Source: Methylobacterium crusticola
GTDB taxonomy: Bacteria; Pseudomonadota; Alphaproteobacteria; Rhizobiales; Beijerinckiaceae
Length of the DNA stretch: 64,000 nucleotides
Reading direction: 5' to 3'
Assembly: GCF_003574465.1 (NCBI RefSeq)
Contig: NZ_QOWC01000003.1
Span: 1-64,000, forward strand
Under the pieces are notes generated by a model. It searched no databases, was not told the DNA's origin, and was given only the letters and a program-made list of their open reading frames with translations. This document shows positions 29,566-38,962 of this stretch, in pieces. How positions within the stretch are numbered: position 1 is the first letter of the stretch; the number at the start of each line of letters is the position of its first letter. A program made the translations under genes and the position numbers.

Positions 29566-29643
29566 GGGGCTAACTCCTGAATCCTACGGTGTGGGCGCGC
29601 CGGGGCGGGCAGGCGCCCGGCGGCCGGGCGCGCGGCCGGCTGC

Positions 29644-29961
29644 TCAAGCGGCGCCGATGCCCGTGACGCGGACCACGGTGAGGTCCTGGCGATGGCCGCG
29701 CTTGCGGCGCGAGTTCTGGCGGCGGCGCTTCTTGAAGGCGATCACCTTCGGGCCGCGCGTCTGCTCGACGATCTCGCCGGCGACGCTGATGCCGGACACC
29801 AGGGGCGCGCCGACCTGGGTCGCGCCGGCCTCGTCGGCGTAGAGCAGCACCTCGCCGAAGGTCACGGCGGAGCCGGCCTCGCCCTCGAGCTTGCCGATCG
29901 TGATGACGTCGTTGGCGGCGACGCGGTACTGCTTGCCGCCGGTCTTGATCACTGCGAACAT
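29644..29961 (-). CDS. rplU: 50S ribosomal protein L21
   Basis: A 105-aa L21 beginning [14 protein letters not shown] and containing the basic [16 protein letters not shown] segment that contacts 23S rRNA. Start ATG 29961; the frame is open far upstream, but only this start gives the normal length. First gene of rplU-rpmA-(GNAT)-obgE-proB, with a good promoter at 30109-30138. Confidence 0.97.
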   Translation of the reverse strand: MFAVIKTGGKQYRVAANDVITIGKLEGEAGSAVTFGEVLLYADEAGATQVGAPLVSGISVAGEIVEQTRGPKVIAFKKRRRQNSRRKRGHRQDLTVVRVTGIGAA

Positions 29962-30108
29962 CGTTCTCGTCCGTGTTCCATCCGGTCTCCGCGCGGGCGC
30001 GACGCCCACCGGGACCGTCTTCTTGACAGTTGACGCCGCGCGAACCCGTCCGGGACCCCGCGAACGCGACGGCGCGCGGGCCGAACCGGTCCGCGCGCCA
30101 GGAGAGCA

Positions 30109-30138
30109 CCGATACGGGCAAGACCCCGGCGCTGTCAA
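30109..30138 (-). promoter_or_regulatory. Promoter of the rplU-rpmA operon
   Basis: On the minus strand a perfect TTGACA (30138-30133) is followed after 18 bp by TATCGG (30114-30109). This is one of the best housekeeping-type promoters in the window and lies about 150 bp before rplU. Confidence 0.55.
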
Positions 30139-30228
30139 CGCCCGTCCGGAGGGGATTTCGGACCCCGCCTTGATTTCGCGAGGGGCTTCGCCGAAGACCG
30201 CTCCACCTCGTACGCGCAGGAGATCAGG

Positions 30229-30624
30229 ATGGACGAGCTTGTTGCCCGGGTGACGCAGGCCACGGGACTGGACGCGACCACGGCCCAGACGGCGATCGGG
30301 CTCATCCTGGCCTTCCTCCAGAAGGAGGGACCGCCCGAGGAGGTGGGCCGGCTCCTGGCCGCGATGCCGGGCGCCGAGGCGGCGGTCGCGCAGGCCGGCG
30401 ACGGCGGCCCGGGCGAGGGCGGCGGCGGCCTGATGGGGATGCTCGGCGGCATGATGGGCGGGGGCGTGATGGCGCTCGGCCAGAAGCTCATGTCCGCCGG
30501 CGTGCCCATGGGCCAGATGCAGCCCCTCGGCCGCGAGCTCTTCGCCTACGGCCGGGAGAAGGCCGGCGAGGATACGATGGGGCCGATCGTCGGCTCGGTC
30601 CCGGGCCTGAGCCAGTTCGTCTGA
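30229..30624 (+). CDS. Small conserved protein, Gly/Met-rich (DUF2267/DUF2780-like)
   Basis: A 131-aa protein. An N-terminal helical part ([20 protein letters not shown] to about residue 57) resembles small alphaproteobacterial proteins filed under DUF2267/DUF2780; this is recalled rather than searched. The middle is a Gly/Met-rich stretch ([16 protein letters not shown]), and the C-terminal half ([25 protein letters not shown]) ends in VPGLSQFV. No signal peptide and no catalytic motif. GGAG lies upstream of the ATG. It diverges from rplU. Confidence 0.65.
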   Translation: MDELVARVTQATGLDATTAQTAIGLILAFLQKEGPPEEVGRLLAAMPGAEAAVAQAGDGGPGEGGGGLMGMLGGMMGGGVMALGQKLMSAGVPMGQMQPLGRELFAYGREKAGEDTMGPIVGSVPGLSQFV

Positions 30625-30625
30625 G

Positions 30626-30650
30626 GGCCGGGGCGGGGCCTGCCCCGGCC
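30626..30650 (+). terminator. Hairpin directly after the Gly/Met-rich gene
   Basis: GGCCGGGGC (30626-30634) and GCCCCGGCC (30642-30650) are fully complementary with a 7-nt loop and begin 2 nt after the stop codon. No U-run. Confidence 0.5.
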
Positions 30651-30660
30651 CCGCAGAGGA

Positions 30661-30702
30661 GGGCCGCCGCGGCCCCGCCCAGGGGGCCGCCGCGGCCCCG
30701 CC
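30661..30702. repeat. 19-bp direct repeat, intergenic
   Basis: Two identical 19-bp copies, 30661-30679 and 30684-30702, each containing the palindrome CCGCGG, lie just after the terminator hairpin and before the OlsB-like gene. Confidence 0.6.
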
Positions 30703-30835
30703 AAGCCGTTGCGGCGCCTCGCGAACCCGTGTCACACAATCGTACGACCTTCGTGATGTTGTCCCGGCGGCGGCGCAGCGACCGCCGACGAGGCGCGGGG
30801 GGACGCTCCCCCCGCGCCGCACGGGATGCCACCCC

Positions 30836-31861
30836 ATGCTTCCGTTCCTCTCCCGCGGTTCGCCCCCGGAGCCCGTGACGCTCCCGGGGCGCCTGCTCGG
30901 CCGCGCCGCCGAGGGCGGCATCCAGCTGCGGGACGGCGCCCCGCCCGCCCGGCTCTTCCCGCGCCTCGCGCCGCGGCCGGCCCTCGGCCTCGGCCCGGTG
31001 CTCGGCCGCATCGGGTCCCTGGAGGTGCGCCTCGCCACCGCGCCGCGGGAGGTCAAGCGGGCCCAGCGCCTGCGCTACCGGGTCTTCTACGAGGAGATGG
31101 CGGCGGTCCCGAGCATCGCCGCCCTGCGCAAGCGCCGCGACGTCGACGAGTACGACGCGGTCTGCGACCACCTCCTGGTGATCGACCACGCGGCGCGCGA
31201 GGTGCGGCCGTTCCGCAAGCCGCGGCCGCTCGTCGTCGGCACCTACCGCCTCCTGCGCCAGGACCAGGCCGACCGGGCTTTCGGCTTCTACAGCGCCGGC
31301 GAGTACGAGCTCGGGCCGATCCTCGACGCGAACCCGGGCAGGCGCGTGCTGGAGCTCGGCCGCTCCTGCGTGCTCAAGCCCTACCGCACCAAGCGGACCG
31401 TCGAGCTGCTCTGGCACGGCATCTGGACCTACGTGCTGCACCACCGCGTCGACGCGATGCTCGGCTGCGCGAGCCTGGAGGGGACCGATCCGGACCGGCT
31501 CGCCCTGCCGCTGAGCTTCCTGCACCACTTCGCCCGCGCCCCGGAGGCCTGGCGCGCCCGGGCCCTGCCGGGTCGCCACGTCCCGATGGACCGGCTCAGC
31601 CGCGAGGCCATCGACCCCAAGGCCGCGCTCCACGCGCTGCCGCCCCTGATCAAGGGCTACCTGCGCGTCGGGGCCACCTTCGGGGACGGCGCCGTGGTCG
31701 ACCGCCAGTTCGGCACCACCGACGTCTTCGTGGTGCTCCCCGTCGAGGCCATCGCGCCGCGCTACGTCGGGCATTTCGGCGCCGGCGCGGACCGGCACGC
31801 CGCCCGGGGCGCTGTGTCGCCGGAATGCCACGCCCCGGCGCCCCCGGCCGGGCCGCCTTAA
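30836..31861 (+). CDS. OlsB-like GNAT N-acyltransferase (ornithine lipid synthesis)
   Basis: A 341-aa protein of the acyl-homoserine-lactone-synthase-like GNAT group that includes OlsB, which adds a 3-hydroxyacyl chain from ACP to ornithine. Recognisable parts are [13 protein letters not shown] at about 80-92, [22 protein letters not shown] and [13 protein letters not shown]. Both ends are extended and Pro/Ala-rich. olsA, the second-step acyltransferase, is not adjacent; a membrane acyltransferase of another family follows. Ornithine lipids replace phospholipids under phosphate limitation in relatives, and I see no pho box. Other hydroxyacyl transfers are possible. Confidence 0.75.
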   Translation: MLPFLSRGSPPEPVTLPGRLLGRAAEGGIQLRDGAPPARLFPRLAPRPALGLGPVLGRIGSLEVRLATAPREVKRAQRLRYRVFYEEMAAVPSIAALRKRRDVDEYDAVCDHLLVIDHAAREVRPFRKPRPLVVGTYRLLRQDQADRAFGFYSAGEYELGPILDANPGRRVLELGRSCVLKPYRTKRTVELLWHGIWTYVLHHRVDAMLGCASLEGTDPDRLALPLSFLHHFARAPEAWRARALPGRHVPMDRLSREAIDPKAALHALPPLIKGYLRVGATFGDGAVVDRQFGTTDVFVVLPVEAIAPRYVGHFGAGADRHAARGAVSPECHAPAPPAGPP

Positions 31862-31941
31862 TGCGGGCCGAATCCTCCGCCTAGTGCTCGGCCCATTCGT
31901 GCTCGGCCCATCGTGCGCCGCGCCGGGCTCTGGGGGAGACC

Positions 31942-33081
31942 ATGCGCGACTATCGCTACGACGCCCTCGACGGCGTGCGCGGCCTCGCGGCCCAGACGGT
32001 GCTGCTCTCGCACGCCCTCGGCGCGGTGCTCCTGACCGAGCCGACGCCCCTCGCCGGCGCCATGGGCTGGCTCGCGCGGCTCTCCGTCATGGTGTTCTTC
32101 TGCCTCAGCGGCTTCGTCATCGCGACGAGCCTGAGGCGCCTCGTCGCCCGCGAGGGCGAGGCCTTCGCGCTGGCCTACGCGGTCCACCGCGTCGCCCGGA
32201 TCTGGCCGCCCCTGGTCTTCGCCGTGCTCCTGACCTTCGCGGTCGGGGCGGCGGGCCGGGCCGGGCTGCCCCTGCACCAGGTGCCCGAGACCGGCTACGC
32301 GATGGGGGCCGCGGCGTTCCTGCGCGGGGTGACCCTGACCTTCGGCAACCTCGACGTCACGTTCGTGATCGACCGGGCGCTCTGGAGCCTGCGCCAGGAG
32401 GTCTACCTCTACGGCATCGCGGCCCTCGCCGCCCTGGCGTTCGTGCGCCGCGGCCCCTGGCGCGCCGGCGCCGGCCTCGCCGTCCTGGCCCTGACCTGGC
32501 TCACCGCGGACCGCTTCTTCTACCTGCAATCCCTGGCGCTGTTCGGCTGCGGGGCCCTGGCGGCGCTGCTGGGGGCCCATCCGCGCCTGCGGGCGCTGGC
32601 GGGCGCACCCGCGACCGGCCCCGTCGCGCTCGGCCTCGCGCTCCTGCCGCTCGGCTTCGTCGGCGGCCGCGGCTTCCTCGACCAGATGAGCAACGCGCCG
32701 GCGTTCCTGGCCTACCAGGCCCTCCTCGGGCTGCCGCTCGCGCTCGCGCTCCTCGGCCTCGCGCTCGGGACCGGCGCCGCCGCCGCCGCGGTGGCGCGGC
32801 TCAGGGGCACGGCCTCGTTCTCCTACACGCTCTACGTCGCGCACAACCCCGTGCTGGTGCTGGTCTTCTCGCTCCGGGAGCATCTCGGCCTGCTGCCGGG
32901 CCCGGCCGGCGCGGCGGCGAGCGTCGCCGCCGCGATCCTGCTCGCCGAGGTGATCGCCTACGCGGCCGCCCGGGTGGTCGAGCGGCCGGGCGCCTACCGC
33001 GCCCTGATCTTCCGCGCCCTCGCGGCGAGCGGCCTGCCGGGCGCTCCCGCGCCCGCGCGGGCCGGCGCCAGGGCCTCCTGA
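31942..33081 (+). CDS. Acyltransferase 3 family membrane protein
   Basis: A 379-aa multi-pass inner-membrane protein of the AT3/OafA family, which O-acylates extracellular polysaccharides, lipids or peptidoglycan. It starts RYDALDGVRGLAAQTVLLSHA, containing the conserved RxxR-like and His positions, then VFFCLSGFVI and RVARIWPP; about ten TM helices follow. No SGNH domain is fused. GGGGGAGA precedes the ATG. It lies 80 bp after the OlsB-like gene on the same strand and may work on a related lipid, but this is only proximity. Confidence 0.88.
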   Translation: MRDYRYDALDGVRGLAAQTVLLSHALGAVLLTEPTPLAGAMGWLARLSVMVFFCLSGFVIATSLRRLVAREGEAFALAYAVHRVARIWPPLVFAVLLTFAVGAAGRAGLPLHQVPETGYAMGAAAFLRGVTLTFGNLDVTFVIDRALWSLRQEVYLYGIAALAALAFVRRGPWRAGAGLAVLALTWLTADRFFYLQSLALFGCGALAALLGAHPRLRALAGAPATGPVALGLALLPLGFVGGRGFLDQMSNAPAFLAYQALLGLPLALALLGLALGTGAAAAAVARLRGTASFSYTLYVAHNPVLVLVFSLREHLGLLPGPAGAAASVAAAILLAEVIAYAAARVVERPGAYRALIFRALAASGLPGAPAPARAGARAS

Positions 33082-33209
33082 GCGCCGCGCCGCTCGCCCC
33101 GGGCATCCCGGCCCCGCTCCCCGCGCGGCTTGTGGCCCCGCGCCCCGGCGTGGCATGACGGCTCCCCCGTGACGACGCGCCGCCCGAAGGGGCGGCAGGG
33201 AAGACTCTC

Positions 33210-34499
33210 GTGTCCGTGCTGAACCTGAAGCCCCGCTCCGAGGACGTCGATGCGCTGATGCGCGAGATCGGCCGCAGGGCCCGGATCGCCGCCCGCCGCG
33301 TGGCGCTCGCCCCGGCGGCGCGGAAGGATGCGGCCCTGCGGGAGGCCGCCGCGCGCCTGCGCGCCACCGCGCCGGACATTCTCGCGGCGAACCAGGCCGA
33401 CGTGGCGGAGGCCCGCGCCAGGGACGCGTCCGCCGCCACGCTCGACCGCCTGGCGCTGAGCCCGGGCCGCATCGAGGCCATGGCGGCCGCGCTCGAGAGC
33501 ATCGCGGGCCTGCCCGACCCGGTCGGGCGCCGGCTCGCCGCCTACGAGCGGCCGAACGGCCTCCTCATCGAGCGCGTGGCGACGCCGCTCGGGGTCGTCG
33601 GGGTGATCTTCGAGAGCCGGCCCAACGTGACGGCGGACGCGGCCGCCCTCTGCCTCAAGGCCGGCAACGCCGCGGTGCTGCGCGCCGGCTCGGACAGCCA
33701 CCGCAGCGCCACCGCCATCGCGGCGGCCGTCACGGCGGGGCTGGAGGCGCACGGCCTGCCGGCGGACGCGGTCCAGCTGGTGCCGACCCGCGACCGCGCC
33801 GCCGTCGGCGCCCTGCTCACCGGGCTCGACGGCACGGTCGACGTAATCGTGCCCCGGGGGGGCAGGAGCCTGGTGGAGCGGGTGCAGGCCGAGGCCCGGG
33901 TCCCGGTCTTCGCGCATCTCGAGGGCATCTGCCACGTCTTCGTCCACGCCGCGGCCGACCTCGCCATGGCGCGCGGCGTCCTGCGCAACAGCAAGCTGCG
34001 CCGCACCGGCGTGTGCGGCGCCGCCGAGACCCTCCTGGTCGACCGCGCCTGCGCGGGCAGCCACCTCGCGCCCCTGGTGACCGACCTCCTGGACGCCGGC
34101 TGCGCCGTGCGCGGCGACGCGGCGACCCGCGCCGTCGACCCCCGCGTCACGCCCGCCACCGAGGACGACTGGCGCACCGAGTACCTCGACGCGATCATCG
34201 CCGTGCGGGTGGTGGACGGGCTCGACGCCGCCATCGACCACATCGAGACCTTCGGCTCCCACCACACCGAGTCGATCCTGACGCAGGACGCGGCGGCGGC
34301 GGAGCGCTTCCTCGCCGAGGTCGATTCGGCGATCGTCGTCCACAACGCCTCGACGCAGTTCGCCGACGGCGGGGAGTTCGGGTTCGGCGCCGAGATCGGC
34401 ATCGCCACCGGCCGCATGCACGCCCGCGGGCCCGTCGGCGTCGAGCAGCTCACCACCTTCAAGTACCGGGTGCACGGCACCGGGCAAGTGAGGCCGTGA
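33210..34499 (+). CDS. proA: Gamma-glutamyl phosphate reductase
   Basis: Reduces gamma-glutamyl phosphate to glutamate semialdehyde with NADPH, the second step of proline synthesis after ProB. 429 aa, an aldehyde-dehydrogenase fold. The catalytic Cys269 lies in [11 protein letters not shown], with the FESRPNVT loop at 134-141. Start is GTG at 33210, with CAGGGAAG upstream. Followed 32 nt later by nadD; the proA-nadD-rsfS-rlmH order is common in alphaproteobacteria. Confidence 0.97.
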   Translation: MSVLNLKPRSEDVDALMREIGRRARIAARRVALAPAARKDAALREAAARLRATAPDILAANQADVAEARARDASAATLDRLALSPGRIEAMAAALESIAGLPDPVGRRLAAYERPNGLLIERVATPLGVVGVIFESRPNVTADAAALCLKAGNAAVLRAGSDSHRSATAIAAAVTAGLEAHGLPADAVQLVPTRDRAAVGALLTGLDGTVDVIVPRGGRSLVERVQAEARVPVFAHLEGICHVFVHAAADLAMARGVLRNSKLRRTGVCGAAETLLVDRACAGSHLAPLVTDLLDAGCAVRGDAATRAVDPRVTPATEDDWRTEYLDAIIAVRVVDGLDAAIDHIETFGSHHTESILTQDAAAAERFLAEVDSAIVVHNASTQFADGGEFGFGAEIGIATGRMHARGPVGVEQLTTFKYRVHGTGQVRP

Positions 34500-34531
34500 C
34501 CCGGGCGCCGCGGCGTTAGGGGCGCGCCGCC

Positions 34532-35161
34532 GTGACGGTCCGCCTGCCACCCCTGGCGCCGGGTCTGCGGGTCGGCCTCTACGGCGGCTCGTTCAACCCG
34601 GCTCACGCCGGCCACCTCCACGTCAGCCAGCTCGCCCTGCGGCGCCTCGCCCTCGACCGGGTCTGGTGGCTCGTGAGCCCGGGGAACCCGCTCAAGGACC
34701 GGCGCGAGCTCGCCACCTCGGCGGCCCGGGTCGCGGGCGCCCGGGCCATCGCGGACGATCCGCGCATCGCCGTGACCGACTTCGAGGCGCGGATCGGCGC
34801 CCGCTACACCCGCCAGACCCTCGCCTGGCTGCGCCGCCGGCGCCCGGACATCCGCTTCGTCTGGATCATGGGCGCCGACAGCCTCGCGAGCTTCCACCGC
34901 TGGCAGGGCTTCCGCCAGATCGCCGCCGCGATGCCCATCGCGGTCATCGACCGGCCGGGCTTCACCCTCACCGCCACGGCGGCCCGGGCCGCCCAGGCCC
35001 TGGCGCGCTACCGGATCGACGAGGCCGACGCGCCGGAGCTCGCCGACCTCGATCCCCCGGCCTGGGTCTTCCTGCACGGCCCGCGCTCGGACCTCTCCTC
35101 CACGGCCCTGCGCAACCGGGCGCGGGCGCCCCTCCGCGGCGATTCGCGCGAGTCAACTTGA
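34532..35161 (+). CDS. nadD: Nicotinate-nucleotide adenylyltransferase
   Basis: Joins nicotinate mononucleotide and ATP to deamido-NAD+, a required NAD step. 209 aa. The nucleotidyltransferase motif GGSFNPAHAGH is at 18-28 (His25 and His28), and the ISSTxxR-like element appears as LSSTALRNR near the end. Start is GTG at 34532. Its stop codon overlaps the -35 of a candidate promoter for the next gene. Confidence 0.96.
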   Translation: MTVRLPPLAPGLRVGLYGGSFNPAHAGHLHVSQLALRRLALDRVWWLVSPGNPLKDRRELATSAARVAGARAIADDPRIAVTDFEARIGARYTRQTLAWLRRRRPDIRFVWIMGADSLASFHRWQGFRQIAAAMPIAVIDRPGFTLTATAARAAQALARYRIDEADAPELADLDPPAWVFLHGPRSDLSSTALRNRARAPLRGDSREST

Positions 35162-35186
35162 AACTCCGGCCCCCGAGACCTTATGT
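35158..35186 (+). promoter_or_regulatory. Candidate promoter of the rsfS-rlmH-envC-ctpA run
   Basis: TTGAAA at 35158-35163 and TTATGT at 35181-35186 with a 17-bp spacer, overlapping the nadD stop codon. It would start transcription near 35193, ahead of both possible rsfS starts. Confidence 0.4.
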
Positions 35187-35312
35187 TCGGGCGACGCGCG
35201 CCAGCCGGCGCCGCATCGACAGGGGTCGGCACTGAACGAATCGTCTTCTCGCGAGGCTCGCCTGCCCGAGCGTCCCGCTCCCACCGAGGCGCCCGCGCCG
35301 GCGGCCGAGGAC

Positions 35313-35645
35313 ATGCGGTCGGTCGCCCTCGGCTGCCTCCAGGACATGAAGGCGGAGGACACGGTCGAGATCGACCTCCTCGGCCGGACCTCGATCGCCG
35401 ACGCCATGATCATCACCTCCGGCCGCTCCCAGCGCCACGTCGGCTCCATCGCCGACAAGGTGCTCCAGGAGCTCAAGGCGCGGGGCTTCGGCAACCTCCG
35501 GGTCGAGGGCATGCCCGCCTGCGACTGGGTGCTGATCGACGCCGGCGACCTCCTGGTCCACATCTTCCGGCCCGAGGTGCGCCATTTCTACAACCTCGAG
35601 AAGATTTGGGGCGCCGACCGGCCGGGCGACCGCCTCGCCGGCTAG
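35313..35645 (+). CDS. rsfS: Ribosomal silencing factor RsfS
   Basis: Binds L14 on the 50S subunit and blocks subunit joining during slow growth. 110 aa from the ATG at 35313, with KAEDTVEIDLLGRTSIADAM and the C-terminal LVHIFRPEVRHFYNLEKIW of the family. This start trims the N-terminal helix compared with relatives. The frame is open upstream (LNESSSREARLP, then a Pro/Ala-rich stretch), and a CTG at 35232 would add 27 residues and restore the helix, so the true start may be non-AUG. rlmH follows after 30 nt. Confidence 0.94.
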   Translation: MRSVALGCLQDMKAEDTVEIDLLGRTSIADAMIITSGRSQRHVGSIADKVLQELKARGFGNLRVEGMPACDWVLIDAGDLLVHIFRPEVRHFYNLEKIWGADRPGDRLAG

Positions 35646-35675
35646 ACGCGCCCACGGACGGGATCGGGTGACGGC

Positions 35676-36164
35676 GTGCGGCTCGCTCTCGTCGCGGTGG
35701 GTCGGCTGAAGCGCGGGCCCGAGCGCGAGCTCGCGCAGGGCTACCTCGCCCGGGCCGACGCCCTCGGGCGCGGCCTCGGCTTCTCGGCGGTGCAGCCTGT
35801 GGAAATTCCGGAGAGCCGGGCGCGGCGCGCCCCCGACCGCTGCGCCGAGGAGGCCGCCCTGATCCTGGCGGCGATCCCGGCCGGGGCGGCTGCCCTCGTG
35901 CTCGACGAGGGGGGCCGGGCGATCACGAGCGAGGCCCTCGCCGCGCAGGTCGGGGCCTGGCGGGACGGCGGGCGCCCCGGTCTCGCCATCGTGATTGGCG
36001 GCGCCGACGGGCTCGACCCTACGGTGAAGGCGCGGGCCGACCTGCTCTTCGCCTTCGGCGCCGCGACCCTGCCGCACGGCCTCGTGCGCGTCCTCGCCCT
36101 GGAGCAGCTCTACCGGACCATGACGATCCTGTCCGGGCATCCCTACCACCGCGGCGCTCCGTGA
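35676..36164 (+). CDS. rlmH: 23S rRNA (pseudouridine1915-N3)-methyltransferase
   Basis: SPOUT-class methyltransferase that modifies Psi1915 in helix 69 of 23S rRNA. 162 aa with LVLDEGGRAITSE, the knot motif IVIGGADGL, and the C-terminal LEQLYRTMTILSGHPYHR. Start is GTG at 35676. Its TGA (36162-36164) overlaps the ATG of the EnvC-like gene by one nucleotide, indicating translational coupling. Confidence 0.96.
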   Translation: MRLALVAVGRLKRGPERELAQGYLARADALGRGLGFSAVQPVEIPESRARRAPDRCAEEAALILAAIPAGAAALVLDEGGRAITSEALAAQVGAWRDGGRPGLAIVIGGADGLDPTVKARADLLFAFGAATLPHGLVRVLALEQLYRTMTILSGHPYHRGAP

Positions 36165-37522
36165 TGCGCGCCTGGCTCCTGCTCGCCGCGCTCCTGCTCG
36201 CGCCGGCGGCCGCCGCCCAGAAGGCCCTTGCCCAGAACGCCGCGCCCGCCGACAGGCCCGGCGGCGACAGGCCCGGGATCGAGAAGGCGGACGCGGTGGC
36301 GCGGGCCCAGGCCGAGAAGGAGCGGCGGGCGGAGAGCCTGCGGGCCCTCGAAGCGGCGCTCCAGGCCAGCGCCGAGACCCGGGCGCGCCTCGAGCGCGAG
36401 GTGGCGGAGATGAAGGGCGACCGCGCCCGGCTGAACCAGGCCCTGATCGACGCCGCCCGCAAGGCCCAGGAGGCGGAGACGCGCATCTCCGAGCTCGAGG
36501 CCCGCCTCCAGGCCATGACCGAGAACGAGACCGGGATCCGCCGCTCCCTCGAGGGCCGCCGCACCGTCATCGCGGAGGTGCTGGCGGCGCTCCAGCGCAT
36601 GGGGCGGCGCCCGCCGCCCGCGGTGCTGGTGCAGCCCGAGGACATGCTGGCGGCCATCCGCACCTCGATGCTGCTCGGCGCCGTGGTGCCCGAGCTGCAG
36701 GGCGAGGCCGAGACCCTGGCGGGCGACCTCGCCGAACTCGTGCGCCTGCGCGGGCTCATCGCGGCCGACCGCGCCACCCTGCGGGGCGACCTCGCGGGCT
36801 GGGGCGCCGAGCAGCAGCGCCTCGGCGCCCTCGTGGCGGCCCGGCAATCCCGCATCAGCGAGACCGAGAGCGGCCTCTCGGCCGAGCGGGAGCGCGCCGC
36901 CGGCCTCGCCGGGCAGGCCCGCACCGTCAAGGACCTCGTCGACCGCCTCGACGGCGAGGTCTCGGCGGCCCGGCGCGCCGACGCCGCCGCCCGGCAGGCC
37001 GCGGAGGCCGAGACCCGCGAGACCCGCGAGCGCTTCGCCGCCGCGGCCCTGCGCGACCCGGCCCGGCTGGCACCGAAGATGCCTTTCGGGCAGGCCCGCG
37101 GGCTCGTGCCCCGCCCGGTGAGCGGCGAGGTGGTCAGGGGGTTCGCGAGCCCCGACGGAAACGGCGGCACCACCCGCGGCATTTCGCTCGGCACCCGGCC
37201 GCGCGGCGTCGTGTCCTCCCCGGCGGACGGCTGGGTCGCCTACGCGGGGTCGTTCCGGTCCTACGGTCGTCTCTTGATCATCAATGCCGGCGACGGCTAC
37301 TATCTGCTCCTGGCGGGCATGGATCAGATCAACGTCGAGGTAGGTCAGTTCGTGCTCGCGGGGGAGCCGGTCGCCGTCATGGGGGACACGGGCTCCGCAC
37401 CTTCGGCAGGAGCCGGCGGACGGAACGATCCCGTCCTGTACGTCGAGTTTCGAAAAGACGGTGGCTCCATCGACCCGGATCCTTGGTGGGCCAAAGGGTC
37501 AAGCGAGAAGGTTCGCGGATAA
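36164..37522 (+). CDS. envC: EnvC-like murein hydrolase activator (degenerate LytM)
   Basis: A 452-aa periplasmic protein: signal peptide (residues 1-18), a long Ala/Glu/Arg-rich coiled coil (about 35-125 and 180-290), and a C-terminal LytM/M23-like domain (about 325-450). The zinc ligands of active M23 peptidases are missing: TTRGISLG lacks the HxxxxxxxD His, YYLLLAGM replaces the HxH-type site, and VLYVEFR replaces LHFE. This is the pattern of EnvC/NlpD-type amidase activators at the septum. It overlaps rlmH and ctpA by 1 nt each. GTG 36161 is an alternative start. Confidence 0.92.
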   Translation: MRAWLLLAALLLAPAAAAQKALAQNAAPADRPGGDRPGIEKADAVARAQAEKERRAESLRALEAALQASAETRARLEREVAEMKGDRARLNQALIDAARKAQEAETRISELEARLQAMTENETGIRRSLEGRRTVIAEVLAALQRMGRRPPPAVLVQPEDMLAAIRTSMLLGAVVPELQGEAETLAGDLAELVRLRGLIAADRATLRGDLAGWGAEQQRLGALVAARQSRISETESGLSAERERAAGLAGQARTVKDLVDRLDGEVSAARRADAAARQAAEAETRETRERFAAAALRDPARLAPKMPFGQARGLVPRPVSGEVVRGFASPDGNGGTTRGISLGTRPRGVVSSPADGWVAYAGSFRSYGRLLIINAGDGYYLLLAGMDQINVEVGQFVLAGEPVAVMGDTGSAPSAGAGGRNDPVLYVEFRKDGGSIDPDPWWAKGSSEKVRG

Positions 37523-38844
37523 TGCGCAAAGTTTCCCTCGTCCTGTTCGGAGCCATCCTGGGCGCCGGGACGGCCACGGTGGCGACTCAGACCCACCTGC
37601 TGTCGAGCACGAGCGCCGTCGCGGCCTCGGCGGAGACCTACCGCCAGCTCAGCCTGTTCGGTGACGTCTTCGAGAAGATTCGCACCGACTACGTCGAGAA
37701 GCCGGACGAGGCGAAGCTGATCGAGGCGGCCGTCAACGGCATGCTGACGTCGCTCGACCCGCACTCGAGCTACATGGACGCGAAGAGCTTCCGCGACATG
37801 CAGGTGCAGACCCGCGGCGAGTTCGGGGGCCTCGGGATCGAGGTCACGATGGAGGACGGCCTGATCAAGGTCGTGACCCCGATAGACGACACGCCCGCCG
37901 CCCGCGCCGGCCTGCTCGCCAACGACGTGATCACGCAGATCGACAACGACCAGGTGCAGGGCCTCAGCCTCAACCAGGCCGTCGACAAGATGCGCGGCCC
38001 GGTCAACTCCCCGGTCAAGCTGAAGATCACCCGCAAGGAAGCCAAGGACCCGATCGAGGTCACGCTCAACCGCGACCTGATCCGCATCAAGCCCGTGCGC
38101 TCGCGCACCGAGGGCGGGGACGTCGGCTACATCCGGCTGACCCAGTTCAACGAGCAGACCTTCGACGGCCTGAAGGCCGCCATCGAGAAGCTCTCGAACG
38201 ACCTGCCGGGCGACAAGCTGAAGGGCTACATCCTCGACCTGCGCAACAACCCGGGCGGCCTCCTCGACCAGGCCGTGATGGTGTCGGACGCCTTCCTCGA
38301 CCGGGGCGAGATCGTCTCGACCCGCGGCCGCAACCCGGACGAGACGCAGCGCTTCTCGGCCAAGTCCGGCGACCTGACGAAGGGCAAGCCCGTCGTCGTG
38401 CTGGTCAACGGCGGCTCCGCCTCGGCCTCCGAGATCGTCGCCGGCGCCCTCCAGGACCACAAGCGCGCCACGGTGCTCGGCACGCGCTCCTTCGGGAAGG
38501 GCTCGGTGCAGTCGATCATCCCGCTCGGCGGCAACGGCGCCCTGCGGCTGACCACGGCCCGCTACTACACGCCGTCGGGCCGCTCGATCCAGGCCAAGGG
38601 CATCGAGCCGGACCAGGAGGTGCTGCAGGACGTGCCCGACGAGCTGAAGGGCAAGGACGAGACCAAGGGCGAGGCCGGCCTCAAGGGGCACCTCAAGCAG
38701 AAGGACACCGAGGAGCGCGGCGGCTCGTCGGCCTACGTCCCGCCGGACCCGGCCAAGGACAAGCAGCTGAGCGCCGCGGTCGACGTGCTGCACGGGGTGC
38801 AGAAGGGGGCGGCCAACACCGCGAAGACCAACGTCCCGAACTGA
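37522..38844 (+). CDS. ctpA: C-terminal processing protease (S41 family)
   Basis: Periplasmic serine protease, 440 aa: N-terminal signal/anchor (about 1-36), PDZ domain (about 100-175), S41 catalytic domain with Ser301 in GGSASASE and Lys326 in SFGKGSVQ. The spacing of 25 matches the Ser/Lys dyad of known CTPs. The C-terminal part is polar and Lys-rich. In other bacteria CtpA trims peptidoglycan hydrolases and lipoproteins. The envC-ctpA pairing is common; the ATG at 37522 overlaps the envC stop by one nucleotide. Confidence 0.95.
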   Translation: MRKVSLVLFGAILGAGTATVATQTHLLSSTSAVAASAETYRQLSLFGDVFEKIRTDYVEKPDEAKLIEAAVNGMLTSLDPHSSYMDAKSFRDMQVQTRGEFGGLGIEVTMEDGLIKVVTPIDDTPAARAGLLANDVITQIDNDQVQGLSLNQAVDKMRGPVNSPVKLKITRKEAKDPIEVTLNRDLIRIKPVRSRTEGGDVGYIRLTQFNEQTFDGLKAAIEKLSNDLPGDKLKGYILDLRNNPGGLLDQAVMVSDAFLDRGEIVSTRGRNPDETQRFSAKSGDLTKGKPVVVLVNGGSASASEIVAGALQDHKRATVLGTRSFGKGSVQSIIPLGGNGALRLTTARYYTPSGRSIQAKGIEPDQEVLQDVPDELKGKDETKGEAGLKGHLKQKDTEERGGSSAYVPPDPAKDKQLSAAVDVLHGVQKGAANTAKTNVPN

Positions 38845-38911
38845 GCCCGGCGTGCCGAAATGAGCCGCGCCGGCGCGCCCGGCGCGGGATCTTAGGCTCG
38901 CGTTAACCATG

Positions 38912-38954
38912 AAGGCCCGCAATGCCGGTTCAACGACCGGCGCTGCGGGCCTTT
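38912..38954 (+). terminator. Rho-independent terminator after ctpA
   Basis: AAGGCCCGCA (38912-38921) pairs with TGCGGGCCTT (38944-38953), with an inner GCCGG/CCGGC (38924-38928 / 38937-38941) and a T-run at 38952-38954. It lies 68 bp after the ctpA stop. An ATG at 38909 that could start the next gene falls at its left edge, which argues for the later start of that gene. Confidence 0.7.
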
Positions 38955-38962
38955 CGCGTGCA

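Noticed and set aside
30728..30760. TCGTACGA palindrome before the OlsB-like gene as operator
   Set aside because: Only 8 bp, without flanking symmetry; expected by chance in 64 kb.
38909..38962. ATG at 38909 as start of the deacetylase
   Set aside because: It lies at the foot of a good terminator hairpin (38912-38954) and has no SD; the ATG at 38963 follows the hairpin.
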